Part shown: in pieces, positions 50,608 through 58,634 of the stretch
Layout: each line of letters starts with the position of its first letter
Numbering within the stretch: the first letter of the stretch is position 1
Source: Granulicella sp. S156
Lineage (GTDB): Bacteria > Acidobacteriota > Terriglobia > Terriglobales > Acidobacteriaceae
Reading direction: 5' to 3'
Length of the DNA stretch: 64,000 bases
Assembly (NCBI RefSeq): GCF_009766105.1
Contig: NZ_LMUH01000007.1
Coordinates: 118,790-182,789 of the forward strand
Program-made: the position numbers and the translations under genes
Notes under the pieces: generated by a model
Database searches by the model: none
Seen by the model: only the letters and a program-made list of their open reading frames with translations
What the model was told of the DNA's origin: nothing

Positions 50608-52587
50608 TTGGCTGTAGTTACCTCTTCTTCGATCAGGAGAATCGTCTGGATAGCAGTATCTCTCGCTGTTTGTCTCGTCTGCAGAAACGCTGCTGCGGAT
50701 CGCGATGAGTACAACGGTCTTGCCTGGAATCCTACGTCCACACCGGCACATCCTTGCGGAGTCGGACTTCCTCCGCGCGGCAACTTTGCCCATGATCGCT
50801 GGGTCAATGCTCGCAAGCCTACCGTCAAGCTGGTGGTGCGTCAGGAAGGAACGACGCTTTGCTACGTTATAGACGGAGTTGCCGAGGCGCCCACCATACG
50901 TGTCAAGCAAGGCGCAACACTGACGATTACGCTACGCAACGAGATCACAGACCCGGCCGCGCTGGCCAAGCTGCTGCCTCCCCTCGTGCTCCGCGACCGT
51001 CCGATCAATGCTGTGCCAGCGAGTGCTGGAGTGGTTGCGGTGATTCCAGGAGAAGCGCATGTGCCGACAGGGCGCACAAACCTGCACGTACATGGATTTG
51101 CCGTACCGCCGGTCGCGCCGCAAGATGAAGTGCTGATGGGATGTGCCGATCCCGCAGTGGGCGATACAGGTTGCGGACATCGCGAGATTACCTATCACTA
51201 CCAAATACCGCAGGATATGCCGCCGGGGCTGTACTGGTATCACCCGCATGTTCATGGAGAGGTGCAGGCACAGATGCTGGCGGGTTTGACCGGTGCGATC
51301 GTCGTCGAGGGGCCAGACGATCACGCGAGAGAAGATGCCGGCATTGAGGATCGGGTGTTCATCGTCCGGCAGCTGCGCGACAGCGATACAAAGAATCCTT
51401 CCGCTGCTGTGCCGCAAACTAATGGCCAGATGCACATGGATCACAATTCGATGATGGAGCATGGTGCGACACCTAGTGCAGGGGGAGAAGGCGGGCAGGG
51501 CGGACAGATAGATACGCGGCATGAACTAGGCTGTACAGATGCGGCAGCTCTGGACAAGATCACGCTGAATGGTGCGCCTGTGGTGGATGGTGAGCCAGCC
51601 GATAAGGATCTTGCGCCTCTGCATATAACGGCAGGCACAACGCAGCTATGGCGAGTTGTGAATGCAGCTACCGATGCCGTGCTCAACCTGGCGTTGATCG
51701 ACGAAGCCGGGAAGCCAGTGCCGATCCGCGTGGTCGCGCGCGATGGTGCACCGCTAACCGATGATGCCGGTCAGCCGACGAAGCTAGTCGCCACCACTGC
51801 CGCGCAGATGGTGCCGCCCGCCGGGCGTGTAGAGTTTCTGGTTACGGCGCCGAAGCTGGGAACAAAGGTGTACTTCGTCACCCATGCTGTGGATACAGGG
51901 TGCGCAGGCGATCTGGTACCGGAACGGCGTCTTGGTGTTTTGACCAGCCTGCCTTATACCGACGATGGGACGCAGGCTGCGGCCTCTGATCCTCCGCGCA
52001 GCAGCACGCCAGACTTATTTGCAGGCTTGCTGGCACGCAAAACGGACCGCACTCGGGTGATCGCCTTCGCCGAATATCCGCGCCCAGGAGACTCCGACCA
52101 GACCGACTTCTATATTGCCGAGAGGCGGCAAGGTGCGGTGCTCAAGCCCTATGAGATGTCGGACGCGCCAGCCATCACCGTAACGGCCGGATCGGTTGAG
52201 GAGTGGACGATTGAAAACTGGACTCGTGAGATCCATGCGTTTCATATCCACCAGCTTCACTTCCGCGTATTGGCCGTGAACGGCCAACAGCAGGTTGAAC
52301 CTCCCTTGCTGGACACGGTGATCGTACCCACAGCGACGGGCTTCGATCGAACCGATGCTGGATCAGGGCCTACGCCAGGAACGGTGCGCATTAAGGTCTT
52401 CTTCCCCGAGACGATGGCGGGAGACATCCCATTCCACTGCCATCTTGTGGACCATGAGGACAACGGCATGATGGGTGTGCTTCGTGTGCTGCCAAGCACG
52501 GGCATAAACAACAGCAGCGCGACTCCCAAAGCGAATCATGGGGAGATCTCGTTCCACAAAGCCGAAAACCAGCAGCCCTCACCATAG
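50608..52587 (+). CDS. Multicopper oxidase, exported
   Basis: A 659-residue cupredoxin enzyme that oxidises substrates with electrons passed to oxygen. The four copper-binding segments are present: NLHVHG, GLYWYHPHVHG, HAFHIHQLHFRV and IPFHCHLVDHEDNGMMG (HCH-x3-HE-x4-M, type 1 site with axial Met). A His/Met-rich insert (MHMDHNSMMEHG, about 270-285) could bind copper or cover the type 1 site as in CueO. The signal peptide is IRRIVWIAVSLAVCLVCRNAAA. The start is taken as TTG at 50608, with GGGAG nine bases upstream, because no ATG precedes the mature part. Substrate unknown; copper or metal homeostasis is plausible. Confidence 0.93.
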   Translation: MAVVTSSSIRRIVWIAVSLAVCLVCRNAAADRDEYNGLAWNPTSTPAHPCGVGLPPRGNFAHDRWVNARKPTVKLVVRQEGTTLCYVIDGVAEAPTIRVKQGATLTITLRNEITDPAALAKLLPPLVLRDRPINAVPASAGVVAVIPGEAHVPTGRTNLHVHGFAVPPVAPQDEVLMGCADPAVGDTGCGHREITYHYQIPQDMPPGLYWYHPHVHGEVQAQMLAGLTGAIVVEGPDDHAREDAGIEDRVFIVRQLRDSDTKNPSAAVPQTNGQMHMDHNSMMEHGATPSAGGEGGQGGQIDTRHELGCTDAAALDKITLNGAPVVDGEPADKDLAPLHITAGTTQLWRVVNAATDAVLNLALIDEAGKPVPIRVVARDGAPLTDDAGQPTKLVATTAAQMVPPAGRVEFLVTAPKLGTKVYFVTHAVDTGCAGDLVPERRLGVLTSLPYTDDGTQAAASDPPRSSTPDLFAGLLARKTDRTRVIAFAEYPRPGDSDQTDFYIAERRQGAVLKPYEMSDAPAITVTAGSVEEWTIENWTREIHAFHIHQLHFRVLAVNGQQQVEPPLLDTVIVPTATGFDRTDAGSGPTPGTVRIKVFFPETMAGDIPFHCHLVDHEDNGMMGVLRVLPSTGINNSSATPKANHGEISFHKAENQQPSP

Positions 52588-52660
52588 GAGTAACCCATTG
52601 AACTCTGATCGCTCACGGTCTGTGAGCAACTCGATGACGGTCCTTTCTTCAAAAGAAAAA

Positions 52661-52678
52661 CCCGCTTTTAAAAGCGGG
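52661..52678. terminator. Bidirectional terminator between multicopper oxidase and glutathione peroxidase
   Basis: CCCGCTTTT and AAAAGCGGG form a perfect 18-bp palindrome between two converging genes. It is flanked by AAAAGAAAAA on the left and CTTTC on the right, giving a T-tract for minus-strand transcripts and a short one for plus-strand transcripts. Confidence 0.75.
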
Positions 52679-52697
52679 CTTTCAAGCATCGCAGCGA

Positions 52698-53243
52698 CTA
52701 TGGCTTCAGCGCAGACTCGATCGCCGAGATCACCTGTGGCGAATCCGGCGTCACGGCCGGCTCAAAGCGAGCAATCGGCTGTCCGTTGCGCGCGATGAGG
52801 AACTTGGTGAAGTTCCACTTGATCTCGCCGCCAACGTTGGGCGCCGCAGTGAGGTATTGGTAGAGCGGCGTCTTATCGTCGCCCTTTACCGAGACCTTCG
52901 CCATCATCGGAAACTTCACGTGGAACTTGCCGCTGCAGAACTCTCGGATCTGTGCATTGGTGCCGGACTCCTGGTTGGCGAAGTTGTTCGCCGGCACTCC
53001 GACGATCACCAGGCCCTTGTCCTTGTACTTCTCGTAGACGGCCTCGAGCGCGGTGTACTGCGGCGTAAATCCGCAGGCGCTGGCGACGTTGACTATCAAC
53101 AGCACCTTGCCCTTGTAGGCACCCAGCGTGGTGGGGTCACCATCGATGGTGCTCAGTTTGAACTTGTAGACGGGCGCGCCGGCATCGGCCACAGCCACGC
53201 CGCTGAGGAACAACAACATCAGCATCAGGTAGATCTTTCGCAC
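52698..53243 (-). CDS. Glutathione peroxidase family protein, exported
   Basis: A 181-residue thiol peroxidase of the glutathione peroxidase family, reducing peroxides, probably with thioredoxin in bacteria. It contains the active Cys in NVASACGFTPQY, Gln in PANNFANQESG (the usual CNQF is changed to NNFANQE) and the Trp/Asn of IKWNFTKFL. The signal peptide (RKIYLMLMLLFLSGVAVADA) places it in the periplasm. The frame is open for another 68 codons upstream, but the GTG at 53243 has GGAG six bases before it and restores a normal basic signal-peptide start, so it is preferred over the ATGs at 53225 and 53219. Confidence 0.9.
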   Translation of the reverse strand: MRKIYLMLMLLFLSGVAVADAGAPVYKFKLSTIDGDPTTLGAYKGKVLLIVNVASACGFTPQYTALEAVYEKYKDKGLVIVGVPANNFANQESGTNAQIREFCSGKFHVKFPMMAKVSVKGDDKTPLYQYLTAAPNVGGEIKWNFTKFLIARNGQPIARFEPAVTPDSPQVISAIESALKP

Positions 53244-53538
53244 GGGCGACTCCAGAAAATCGTTATGTGCCCAGTGTAACTGGGCGGCTGATTTAAGCGG
53301 CAGCGCCGTCGCCGATGTTCGTACCAAGTGTCGTATACGATCGACAATGCAAACGGCCAGCAGCACGAAAAACGGCGTTTTCGGAAACGTCGGATGCGAA
53401 CTTGGCGAAAAGCCACTTTGCAGGAACGAACCGCTATTGGTCACCATAACGGCGTTTATCAGGAGTCATCACGACGATGGCCTCTCGCCGACTATCAATG
53501 AGAGCATTAGCCTGTTTTCTTCAATTGGGAACGCCTGG

Positions 53539-53745
53539 TCAGGCAGCCCATTCATCAAATCGGCGCATGATCTCCATGAGCTTGCATCCCAACAGGATGA
53601 GAGAACCCCACAATATGAACGGGACGCCATAGAGTAGGAGATGCTTGCGCGAACGGGCTAACTCAAACACCCGCATTTTCACGATGGCGTATACGTTCGC
53701 TGAGAGATAAGCAACGACCAAACAGCTCACTACCAAGTTATGCAT
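53539..53745 (-). CDS. Small two-helix membrane protein of unknown function
   Basis: A 68-residue protein with two hydrophobic helices (LVVSCLVVAYLSANVYAIV and LYGVPFILWGSLILLGCKL) separated by a basic loop (ELARSRKH). GGAGGAG upstream of the ATG at 53745 supports translation. No family is recognised. The 295-bp gap to the glutathione peroxidase gene holds nothing I can identify. Confidence 0.65.
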   Translation of the reverse strand: MHNLVVSCLVVAYLSANVYAIVKMRVFELARSRKHLLLYGVPFILWGSLILLGCKLMEIMRRFDEWAA

Positions 53746-53948
53746 CTTGTTGCTCCTCCTTTTACCGTGGGAGTTCCGCGCCGGTCGTAAAGGTCGCGCC
53801 GAACGCGATGTTTCCTCTTGAGAGGAGCGTGCAGTGGCAACGACCGAGCCGCCGCCACTGCGTTCGCTATTGCATCAAGTGCGCAATGGTATGCGAGTCA
53901 TTGAAGACCGTTCTCGATGCCAGCTTGCCCTCCCGGACGGTCCACAAC

Positions 53949-54698
53949 TTAGAGTTGAGACCATCCTCCGTCTACCGGGATCTCTATTCCCGTCGTGTAG
54001 GTCGCATCAATCGCCAGGAACGCCACGGCCTTGGCAATTTCGTCCGGCTGGCCGAGACGCTTCATCGGAACGCTTTGCGCCATCTGAAGGTAGACCTGAT
54101 CTGCCGCCTCCTTCGGCATTCCTACCTTCTGGAGTATGGCCGTCGATTCAATTGGACCCGGGCTCACCGCATTAACACGTATTCCACGGGGCAACAGCTC
54201 AGCGGCAAGGCTCCGAGTAATTGAACGAAGCGCTGCTTTAGCGGCGCCGTAAGCGCTCAAGGGTGCCACCGCCTTCACGTTGGCCATCGAAGTGGTAAAG
54301 ACCACCGAACTTCCTTCCGGCATGAGCGGCACCAGTTTCTGGACGATGAAATACGGTCCCTTGGCGTTCAGGTTGAGCATCTCGTCGTAAACTTCCTCAG
54401 TCACCGCCTCAAATGGGATAAATCGACCATATCCCGCGTTGACGAACAGCACATCGAGCTTGCCGAACGTCTTCTTGACCTTCTCCGCTAAGGCATCCAT
54501 ATCGGGAAGCGAGGTCGCGTCGCTGTGGATTACGACAGCGTTATCGCCAAGCTCAGCCTGAGCCGATTTGATCGTTGCAGCGGTGCGCCCAGTAACGATC
54601 ACGCGGGCACCTTCGCTGATGAATAATTTGGCAGTCGCCAAGCCAATGCCGGTAGTTCCGCCTGTGATGAGTGCTGTTTTCCCTTTGAACCTATCCAT
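53949..54698 (-). CDS. SDR family oxidoreductase (first of a duplicated-promoter pair)
   Basis: A 249-residue classical SDR. Motifs are TGGTTGIG, the NNAG position as VNAG, catalytic Ser in TTSMANV, YGAAK and the C-terminal TGIEIPVDGGWSQL typical of FabG-like enzymes. AGGAG lies five bases before the ATG. Its first nine codons and upstream 150 bp are duplicated in front of the second SDR gene. Its original divergent partner was probably the TetR gene, whose truncated start remains at 54785-54854. Substrate unknown. Confidence 0.92.
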   Translation of the reverse strand: MDRFKGKTALITGGTTGIGLATAKLFISEGARVIVTGRTAATIKSAQAELGDNAVVIHSDATSLPDMDALAEKVKKTFGKLDVLFVNAGYGRFIPFEAVTEEVYDEMLNLNAKGPYFIVQKLVPLMPEGSSVVFTTSMANVKAVAPLSAYGAAKAALRSITRSLAAELLPRGIRVNAVSPGPIESTAILQKVGMPKEAADQVYLQMAQSVPMKRLGQPDEIAKAVAFLAIDATYTTGIEIPVDGGWSQL

Positions 54699-54854
54699 GT
54701 TGTCTCCTGTGTTTATCTGTCTTACAGTATTACGTACGCGAGAGTACGATAATCACAGTGGCAATGCAAGCAATTTCGTACTCACTGGTAACTAATAATT
54801 GGGAAGTGCGCCCGAGGACGTCCAAAAGGCTTTATCCCCGACGAAGCACTCGAC
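54671..54854. repeat. Control-region direct repeat, left copy
   Basis: This 184-bp copy matches 55874-56058 in the same orientation. It contains the first nine codons of the first SDR gene, its ribosome site, a promoter/operator region with the dyad CGTAC (54733-54737) and GTACG (54744-54748), and the first 20-odd codons of the TetR gene in decayed form. Similarity stops abruptly after CACTCGAC, and the stop codon of the second SDR gene follows 17 bp later. Confidence 0.8.
54785..54854 (+). pseudogene. Truncated TetR N-terminus in the left repeat copy
   Basis: The sequence aligns with the intact TetR gene at 55990-56058 (GGACGTCCAAAAGGC and CCCCGACGAAGCACTCGAC are exact). The start codon ATG has become CTG, indels shift the frame, and the gene is cut after about 23 codons. 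It is a remnant left by a duplication, not a functional gene. Confidence 0.7.
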
Positions 54855-54870
54855 GGCGCCCGGCGCTCCT

Positions 54871-55902
54871 TCAGGACACCGCGCTAAAGGATGCTGGGTA
54901 AGACAAGTCGACGCCTGAGACCTCGACGACGGCCTGCCACGCGGCTTCCTGGTTGGCGCGATCGTGAAAGTGTGGGTGGTGCATCGCCTCAATTGGGCCG
55001 GTGAGCTTCTTGGGTGCCGAGGCGAAGAATTGCCCCGAGACGTCGGTTCCGAACTCCGATGCCTGGAGGTATCGATGGGCTGCGGTCTCAGGAGTGTGAG
55101 ACATGCCGGGGATAAGCTTCACCAGCGGAACCATCAGCCACTTCAAGGCCGTGCCAGCGTTTCGCAGCCCCTTGGTGTCGGGCGTGCTACCAGGCGAGAC
55201 GGCGTATACGGCCATGCCGGGAGGTAGCTGGCGCGCAAGCGCCGCCGCCCACCAAGCGACGACGATCTTCGCGTCGGCGTACGCCCGGTTGGGCTCGTAC
55301 TTCACGTTCGGCCCGCTGCGCATCAGGGCTTCCACTGCGGCGCTTCGGTCGCCCTGGTGTTGCGTGGCCGCAAGGGCCGCCACGTCGGTGTAGCTGAACA
55401 AGGGTACGTCCCCTCGAGCGGCTTCCGAGCCGGAGATAACAATCCGCGCGTTGGGGCCCAGCAGGTTGGCGCGGAGCAACCCAACCGTCAGTTGATGATG
55501 GCCGATTAGCGGGGCCTGAGCCGCCTCGATGCCTGCCGCAGTGAGCACGCGCTTCTTACCTGGGATCACCCCTGCATTTAGCAGTAGGAAATCGACCGGC
55601 CGACCTCGCTTGACGAGCTCGGCTAGCGCGGACTGAACGCTGGATGGCGTGTCCAGCTCCAGCTCCAGCGGCGTGAAGACCTGCATTTTGGTCTCAGCCT
55701 CGAGCTGAGCGGCCGTTTCCTGGACCCGAGCCAGGCTGCGTCCGGTGACGATGATCTCGCGCCAGCCCTCTCCGGCAAGAGCGCGGGCTGCCGCATAACC
55801 GAGTCCGGAGGTGGTGCCGGTGACGAGAGCGATCGAATGTTCCATGGGTGGCGCCGTGGTGAAGGGTGAAGGTCGTGCTGTTTTTCGTTTGAAACTATCC
55901 AT
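54871..55902 (-). CDS. SDR family oxidoreductase with a chimeric N-terminus
   Basis: A divergent SDR (protochlorophyllide-reductase/WW-domain-oxidoreductase-like group), 343 residues from the first ATG. It has TGTTSGLG, LLLNAGVIPG, a Ser in IVISGSEAAR and YADAK as the Tyr/Lys motif. Residues 1-9 (MDSFKRKTA) are a copy of the first SDR's MDRFKGKTA, and the natural start is probably MEHSIALVTG at 55845. In front of 55902 the AGGAG of the parent has mutated to AGTAG, and no good ribosome site precedes 55845, so expression is uncertain. It lies between the two copies of the control-region repeat. Confidence 0.85.
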   Translation of the reverse strand: MDSFKRKTARPSPFTTAPPMEHSIALVTGTTSGLGYAAARALAGEGWREIIVTGRSLARVQETAAQLEAETKMQVFTPLELELDTPSSVQSALAELVKRGRPVDFLLLNAGVIPGKKRVLTAAGIEAAQAPLIGHHQLTVGLLRANLLGPNARIVISGSEAARGDVPLFSYTDVAALAATQHQGDRSAAVEALMRSGPNVKYEPNRAYADAKIVVAWWAAALARQLPPGMAVYAVSPGSTPDTKGLRNAGTALKWLMVPLVKLIPGMSHTPETAAHRYLQASEFGTDVSGQFFASAPKKLTGPIEAMHHPHFHDRANQEAAWQAVVEVSGVDLSYPASFSAVS

Positions 55903-56058
55903 GGTTGTCTACTGTGTTTATCTGTCTTGCAGCATTACATACGCTAGAGTACGATAACAACAGATGCAATGCAAGGAGTTTCGTACGCTATGGTAACTAA
56001 TATTGCGAAGCGCCATCCAGGACGTCCAAAAGGCTTTATCCCCGACGAAGCACTCGAC
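55874..56058. repeat. Control-region direct repeat, right copy
   Basis: The right copy covers the start of the second SDR gene, the divergent control region and the first 23 codons of the intact TetR gene. It is clearly similar to 54671-54854 over its whole length with scattered substitutions and small indels, so the duplication is not brand new. Confidence 0.8.
55938..55953. promoter_or_regulatory. Candidate TetR operator
   Basis: CATAC-GCTAGA-GTACG (55938-55953) is an imperfect dyad in the gap between the second SDR gene and the TetR gene. The left repeat copy has the perfect form CGTAC-GCGAGA-GTACG. The dyad's conservation in both copies amid mutated flanks supports a binding role. Confidence 0.5.
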
Positions 56059-56601
56059 CGTGCCGTTGAGATGTTTTGGGAGCATGGGTATGAAGGAGTC
56101 GACGTGGATCGGATCGCGCGCGCCGTGAACGTCACCAAACCCGCGCTATACCGAGCCTTCGGAGACAAGCCCACCTTGCTGCTCAAGGCGGTCGAGCGCT
56201 ATGCGCTGACGTATGTAGCTCCCAGAATGGCAGCATTTCAAGCGGAGCCGGACATCCACAAGGCCGTGACTGCCTTTTGCGAGGCTACCGTCAACACCGC
56301 TACTGGCGACGCTCGCGGCGGCTGCATGATGGCCGCCGCTGCGCTGGGACAGTCGGAGCGGGTAACGGAGATCCGTTCGTGTACCGCGAAGGGCCTCACC
56401 GCATCCGCTGATATTTTCGCGAAACGTTTCGAGCAGGAGATGAAGGCGGGGCGCCTGACTCGCACACCCTCTGCCAAGGTGCGAGGCCGTGCGCTCGTTG
56501 ACTTGTTGCAGGGTTTGCAGCTTCGCGCCAAGGTTGGTATTGCGCGCGAGCAATTGCTGCAAGACGCCCGGAGCTATGTGCCCCTGATTCTAGGCAAGTA
56601 A
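55990..56601 (+). CDS. TetR/AcrR family transcriptional regulator
   Basis: A 203-residue repressor. The start PGRPKGFIPDEALDRAVEMFWEHGYEGVDVDRIARAVNVTKPALYRAFGDKPTLLLKAVERY is a standard TetR DNA-binding domain; the ligand domain includes DARGGCMMAAAAL, common in regulators of SDR or efflux genes. ATG at 55990 is taken as start (AAGGAG 11 bases upstream); an ATG seven codons earlier overlaps the ribosome site. It is divergent from the second SDR gene and probably controls both SDR genes through the duplicated operator. Confidence 0.93.
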   Translation: MVTNIAKRHPGRPKGFIPDEALDRAVEMFWEHGYEGVDVDRIARAVNVTKPALYRAFGDKPTLLLKAVERYALTYVAPRMAAFQAEPDIHKAVTAFCEATVNTATGDARGGCMMAAAALGQSERVTEIRSCTAKGLTASADIFAKRFEQEMKAGRLTRTPSAKVRGRALVDLLQGLQLRAKVGIAREQLLQDARSYVPLILGK

Positions 56602-56771
56602 ATGTAACGCACTTCTCGGGGGATGCGTCTGGACGAGTGCCAGATCGCCAATGGGCTCACCGATACCAGATTAGTAATGACAAGTCGGCTTGTGTTGACC
56701 AATTGGTGCAAATTGAACGTGCCCGGAGTGGGCAGAGGCCAGGTTCCGCAAAGACGCTTCGAGGTACCGAG

Positions 56772-57050
56772 TCAGACTTTTCGGTCACCGAATCTCTTTG
56801 CACTGCGAGCCTTGAGCCGGGCCGCCTCTTCGTCCCGGTTCTTCGGAGGCGCAGTCGCCTCCAGGGAGTTCAGGAGGTTCGCCGAAATACTGGAAATTGC
56901 TTGAATCGCGGAGAAGAACGCTGCTTCGTTCGCTTTGGACGGCTTATTGAAGCCACTAATCTTTCTGACAAATTGGAGCGACGCAGCATGAACTTCATCC
57001 GGCGAGGTGGGGGGATCGAAGTTAAAAAGCATCTTTATGTTTCGACACAT
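56772..57050 (-). CDS. DUF2277 domain-containing protein
   Basis: A 92-residue protein that matches the small DUF2277 family along its whole length: MCRNIKMLFNFDPPTSPDEVHAASLQFVRKISGFNKPSKANEAAF, then ANLLNSLEATAPPKNRDEEAARLKARSAKRFG. The function of the family is unknown. GGAGG lies ten bases before the ATG. It appears to be a single-gene unit. Confidence 0.92.
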   Translation of the reverse strand: MCRNIKMLFNFDPPTSPDEVHAASLQFVRKISGFNKPSKANEAAFFSAIQAISSISANLLNSLEATAPPKNRDEEAARLKARSAKRFGDRKV

Positions 57051-57122
57051 CTCTCTGAGACCTCCTTAGAGTAGGGTAACGCCATCTTCGGGATACTCAA
57101 CGACGGCATCTCCCGCCGATCG

Positions 57123-58043
57123 TCAGATCATTCTCTGAGCACGCGCCATGCGATGCGCGCGGGCCACAAGCGCGGCGATCCGATCACCCTTGCGATCCGT
57201 CGAGGGATTCACGGGAACATAAATGAAGTTGCCCTCCCGCCGGCACAAGACATTGCTTGCGACCATGACACGCATCATCCAGATGGCAGCTCGAACATTC
57301 AGACAGCTAACACCTAACCAACCGTGGTACTCGCAGGCCGTCGCCTCAAGCCCCGTTTGAGAATGAATTTTCGCGGTGATCGTGTCGCGCAATTTCTCGA
57401 AGGCGGCCGTTCTTATGTTGCGAGCCGAGAATGGCGCTTGTATCAGCGGCGACTCAGACTCCATGACCTTGAAGAGATCTGCGATTGCGCGGTGCTGAGC
57501 GACGGACGTGTGACCCAGCCAGTAGTGACATGTCTTTGCGATCGAAGTGATGACGTTCTTGATCTCCTTTTCCAGTCGAAAGCGAGGGCCAGCAGGAAGG
57601 TGGAGAATCATACCGTCGACGTGGGCGGAGATATTCTCCATGTTGATGGCCCGGACCAGCCATCCCGCCATACTGGTGCTTGGACAATCCACATGAATCC
57701 AACCAGAAATGGACGAGGGCTCGGCAGCGAGTCCAGTGGCCATCTCGACACCGCGGCAGAGTTCGTCCACCACCTGGCGATAGTGCCCTCGGTCCAGATC
57801 AATGTCTGCTCTTGTCGCTGCTTCCAGCAACGTACCTCGATGTGGCGGTCCACCCGCCATCGCTAAATCACAAAACGATCCCCAGATTTTGTCCCATGCG
57901 ACGCGGCCATCACGTCCAAACTTCAGGCCGGCAGATCCCATGGACACGGGCTGCACGTCTTCATACGAGTCCCGATACTCCTCCGGAAGGAGAGTCTTCA
58001 GCCTTGCTTCCAGAAGCTCGTAATCGTCACTCCTATCCGGCAT
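57123..58043 (-). CDS. Conserved-looking protein of unknown function
   Basis: A 306-residue soluble protein with no signal peptide or membrane segment. Its sequence looks like a well-folded enzyme or binding protein: LLPEEYRDSYEDVQPVSMGSAGLKFGRDGRVAWDKIWGSFCDLAMAGGPPHRG, MAGWLVRAINMENISAHVDGM and FRLEKEIKNVITSIAKTCHYWLGH. I cannot name the family; Cys/His residues (FCDLAM, TCHYW) could bind a metal or cofactor. It starts five bases after the stop of a 67-residue gene, so the two are translationally coupled. GGAAGGG lies before the ATG. Confidence 0.75.
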   Translation of the reverse strand: MPDRSDDYELLEARLKTLLPEEYRDSYEDVQPVSMGSAGLKFGRDGRVAWDKIWGSFCDLAMAGGPPHRGTLLEAATRADIDLDRGHYRQVVDELCRGVEMATGLAAEPSSISGWIHVDCPSTSMAGWLVRAINMENISAHVDGMILHLPAGPRFRLEKEIKNVITSIAKTCHYWLGHTSVAQHRAIADLFKVMESESPLIQAPFSARNIRTAAFEKLRDTITAKIHSQTGLEATACEYHGWLGVSCLNVRAAIWMMRVMVASNVLCRREGNFIYVPVNPSTDRKGDRIAALVARAHRMARAQRMI

Positions 58044-58048
58044 CGGAG

Positions 58049-58252
58049 CTATCCCTTCCTTCGCTTGTAGACTAGCGCGTCAGATGATTCCAGTGCGCGG
58101 GGAAATCGGTAAACCGTTGCCGACTTTTCATTGGAAATCACAACCAGGCCGTCCTGATAAACAGTCTCCCGGCAGTTCCCTGACAGCTCTTCTGGACTTG
58201 ACGTCAAAAGATCGCGCAATTTCCTGTTGCTTTCCAAAAGGAACCGTGCCAT
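58049..58252 (-). CDS. Small protein of unknown function upstream of and coupled to the 306-residue protein
   Basis: A 67-residue protein (MARFLLESNRKLRDLLTSS... ending SSDALVYKRRKG). AGGA lies just before the ATG at 58252 and the stop is only five bases before the next gene's start, an arrangement typical of real coupled genes. The sequence has alternating hydrophobic strands (QDGLVVISNEKSATVYRFP), suggesting a small beta-rich fold. A longer frame exists upstream but runs through the padR start and is not credible. Family unknown. Confidence 0.6.
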   Translation of the reverse strand: MARFLLESNRKLRDLLTSSPEELSGNCRETVYQDGLVVISNEKSATVYRFPRALESSDALVYKRRKG

Positions 58253-58286
58253 CCTTCCTGTAGGAAACCTAAAGGTTGGTCCCTCC

Positions 58287-58634
58287 ATGAAGGAAAAACC
58301 CGACGTTTTGCAAGGAACGCTGGCGCTGATGGTCCTCAAGACACTCGATGTCCTGGGGCCGCAGCACGGCTGGGGAATCGCGCGGCGCATCGAGCAGATC
58401 AGCGGAGACCTTCTGGCTGTCAACCAGGGCACGCTCTATCCCCTGCTGCTGAAGCTGGAGCATGAAGGCTCGATTGCCTCCGAGTGGGGCACATCGGAAA
58501 ACAACCGCCGCGCGCGCTTCTATCGACTTACCGTGGCCGGCCGCAGACAGCTCCAGGCAGAGACCCGCGATTGGGAACAAAACGCGGCCATCATCGCACG
58601 CTTTTTCAATGTCAAAGCGGAGGATCTCGTATGA
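58287..58634 (+). CDS. PadR family transcriptional regulator
   Basis: A 115-residue PadR regulator: LQGTLALMVLKTLDVLGPQHGWGIARRIEQISGDLLAVNQGTLYPLLLKLEHEGSIASEWGTSENNRRARFYRLTVAGRRQL, followed by a dimerisation helix. In acidobacteria such genes commonly precede ADOP permeases. The stop overlaps the next start (ATGA), so the repressor and the permease are co-translated. ATG at 58287 is chosen because the family domain begins within eight residues; the frame extends 20 codons further without a clear ribosome site. Confidence 0.93.
   Translation: MKEKPDVLQGTLALMVLKTLDVLGPQHGWGIARRIEQISGDLLAVNQGTLYPLLLKLEHEGSIASEWGTSENNRRARFYRLTVAGRRQLQAETRDWEQNAAIIARFFNVKAEDLV

Noticed and set aside
53244-53447. 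Upstream extension of the glutathione peroxidase frame
   Set aside because: The extension lacks family similarity and would bury the signal peptide; the GTG at 53243 has a well-placed ribosome site.
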